Assembly (NCBI GenBank): GCA_017500625.1
Contig: JAFVYX010000057.1
Coordinates: 1 to 5,408, forward strand
Direction of reading: 5' to 3'
From: Clostridia bacterium
Lineage (GTDB): Bacteria > Bacillota_A > Clostridia > Oscillospirales > CAG-272
Length of the DNA stretch: 5,408 nt
Below are positions 5,112 to 5,408 of this stretch, in pieces. The notes beneath the pieces were generated by a model. That model made no database searches and had not been told where the DNA came from. It saw only the letters and a list, made by a program, of their open reading frames with translations. The position numbers and the translations under genes are program-made. Every line of letters starts with the position of its first letter. Within the stretch, counting starts at the first letter, position 1.

Positions 5112-5408
5112 ATGGCAAGAAATTACGCAGAGGAATCCCTTAAAAAGCATTACGAGTGGCGCGGTAAGATCGAAGTCACCCAAAGAGTCGAGGTCAAGGA
5201 CCGCGAGGACCTCTCGCTCGCCTACACCCCCGGCGTCGCCACGCCCTGCCTTGAGATCCAGAAGGACGAGCAGAAGTCCTACGACCTGACGCGCCGTTGG
5301 AACACCGTGGCCGTCATCACCGACGGCACCGCCGTCCTCGGTCTGGGCGACATCGGTCCGGAGGCCGGTATGCCCGCCATGGAGGGCAAATGCGTGCTGT
5401 TCAAGAGC
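5112..5408 (+). CDS. NAD(P)-dependent malic enzyme, 3'-truncated
   Basis: These are the first 99 residues of a bacterial malic enzyme (oxaloacetate-decarboxylating malate dehydrogenase), which converts malate to pyruvate, CO2 and NAD(P)H. LAYTPGVA (36-43) carries the catalytic tyrosine (Tyr38). [20 protein letters not shown] (69-88) is the hallmark malic domain motif. [10 protein letters not shown] (89-98) carries the likely catalytic lysine (Lys93). The NAD-binding domain lies beyond the window. The start at 5112 has GAGG at 5101-5104, overlapping the dehydrogenase stop codon, with 7 bases to the ATG; the intergenic gap is 9 bases. It is thus the second gene of the DeoR-linked operon. The compact N-terminus points to the short prokaryotic class of about 390-450 residues rather than the long eukaryotic-like class. 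Cofactor preference cannot be told from this part. Confidence 0.94.
   Translation, partial: MARNYAEESLKKHYEWRGKIEVTQRVEVKDREDLSLAYTPGVATPCLEIQKDEQKSYDLTRRWNTVAVITDGTAVLGLGDIGPEAGMPAMEGKCVLFKS

Noticed and set aside
3966..5183. A 405-codon open frame on the minus strand
   Set aside because: It is antisense to the dehydrogenase and the start of malic enzyme, both of which have clear motifs and start signals. The translation is a biased Asp/Val/Ala/His mixture without recognisable domains.

Overview
The window reads as an ordinary stretch of a fairly GC-rich Firmicute-type chromosome, most likely a gut-associated member of class Clostridia. The reasons are strong AAGGAG-type ribosome binding sites 6-7 bases before most starts, near-consensus TTGACA/TATAAT promoters with 17-base spacers, GC-rich hairpin plus T-run terminators, codons rich in C and G at the third position, and the family mix. 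I cannot name the genus. There is no sign of phage, IS elements, CRISPR, rRNA or tRNA.

Layout. (1) Bases 3-485 (+) are the 3' part of trmB, the tRNA m7G46 methyltransferase, followed by its own terminator. (2) Bases 486-853 hold no firmly supported gene. They contain that terminator, a doubtful small membrane-protein ORF on the minus strand, and a strong plus-strand promoter with a leader rich in short dyads. (3) Bases 854-1150 (+) encode an unrecognised 98-residue single-pass membrane protein with a very basic tail. It ends in a bidirectional terminator shared with the convergent gene. (4) Bases 1207-3000 (-) are a two-gene operon: an alpha/beta-hydrolase (esterase-like) followed 3 bases later by an AEC-family transporter. 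It is driven by a near-perfect extended -10 promoter with a G7 tract in its spacer. (5) Bases 3086-3826 (-) encode a DeoR/GlpR-family repressor. (6) Divergent from it, bases 3990-5408 (+) begin an operon of an Ldh-family (malate/L-lactate type) dehydrogenase and a malic enzyme. The malic enzyme is cut by the window end.

How the genes may work together. The deoR-ldh intergenic region carries four copies of the octamer CGATCAAA: two in tandem facing deoR, and two facing ldh, one of them inside the ldh promoter spacer. This suggests that the DeoR protein represses both itself and the ldh-malic enzyme operon. The two enzymes act on malate, or on a related 2-hydroxyacid and malate, and yield oxaloacetate or pyruvate with NAD(P)H. 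AEC carriers include malate and malonate transporters, so the neighbouring AEC protein could supply substrate, but this is only inference from proximity. I found no clearly novel system. The items most worth a second look are the operator layout, the G-tract promoter, and the small basic-tailed membrane protein with its structured leader.
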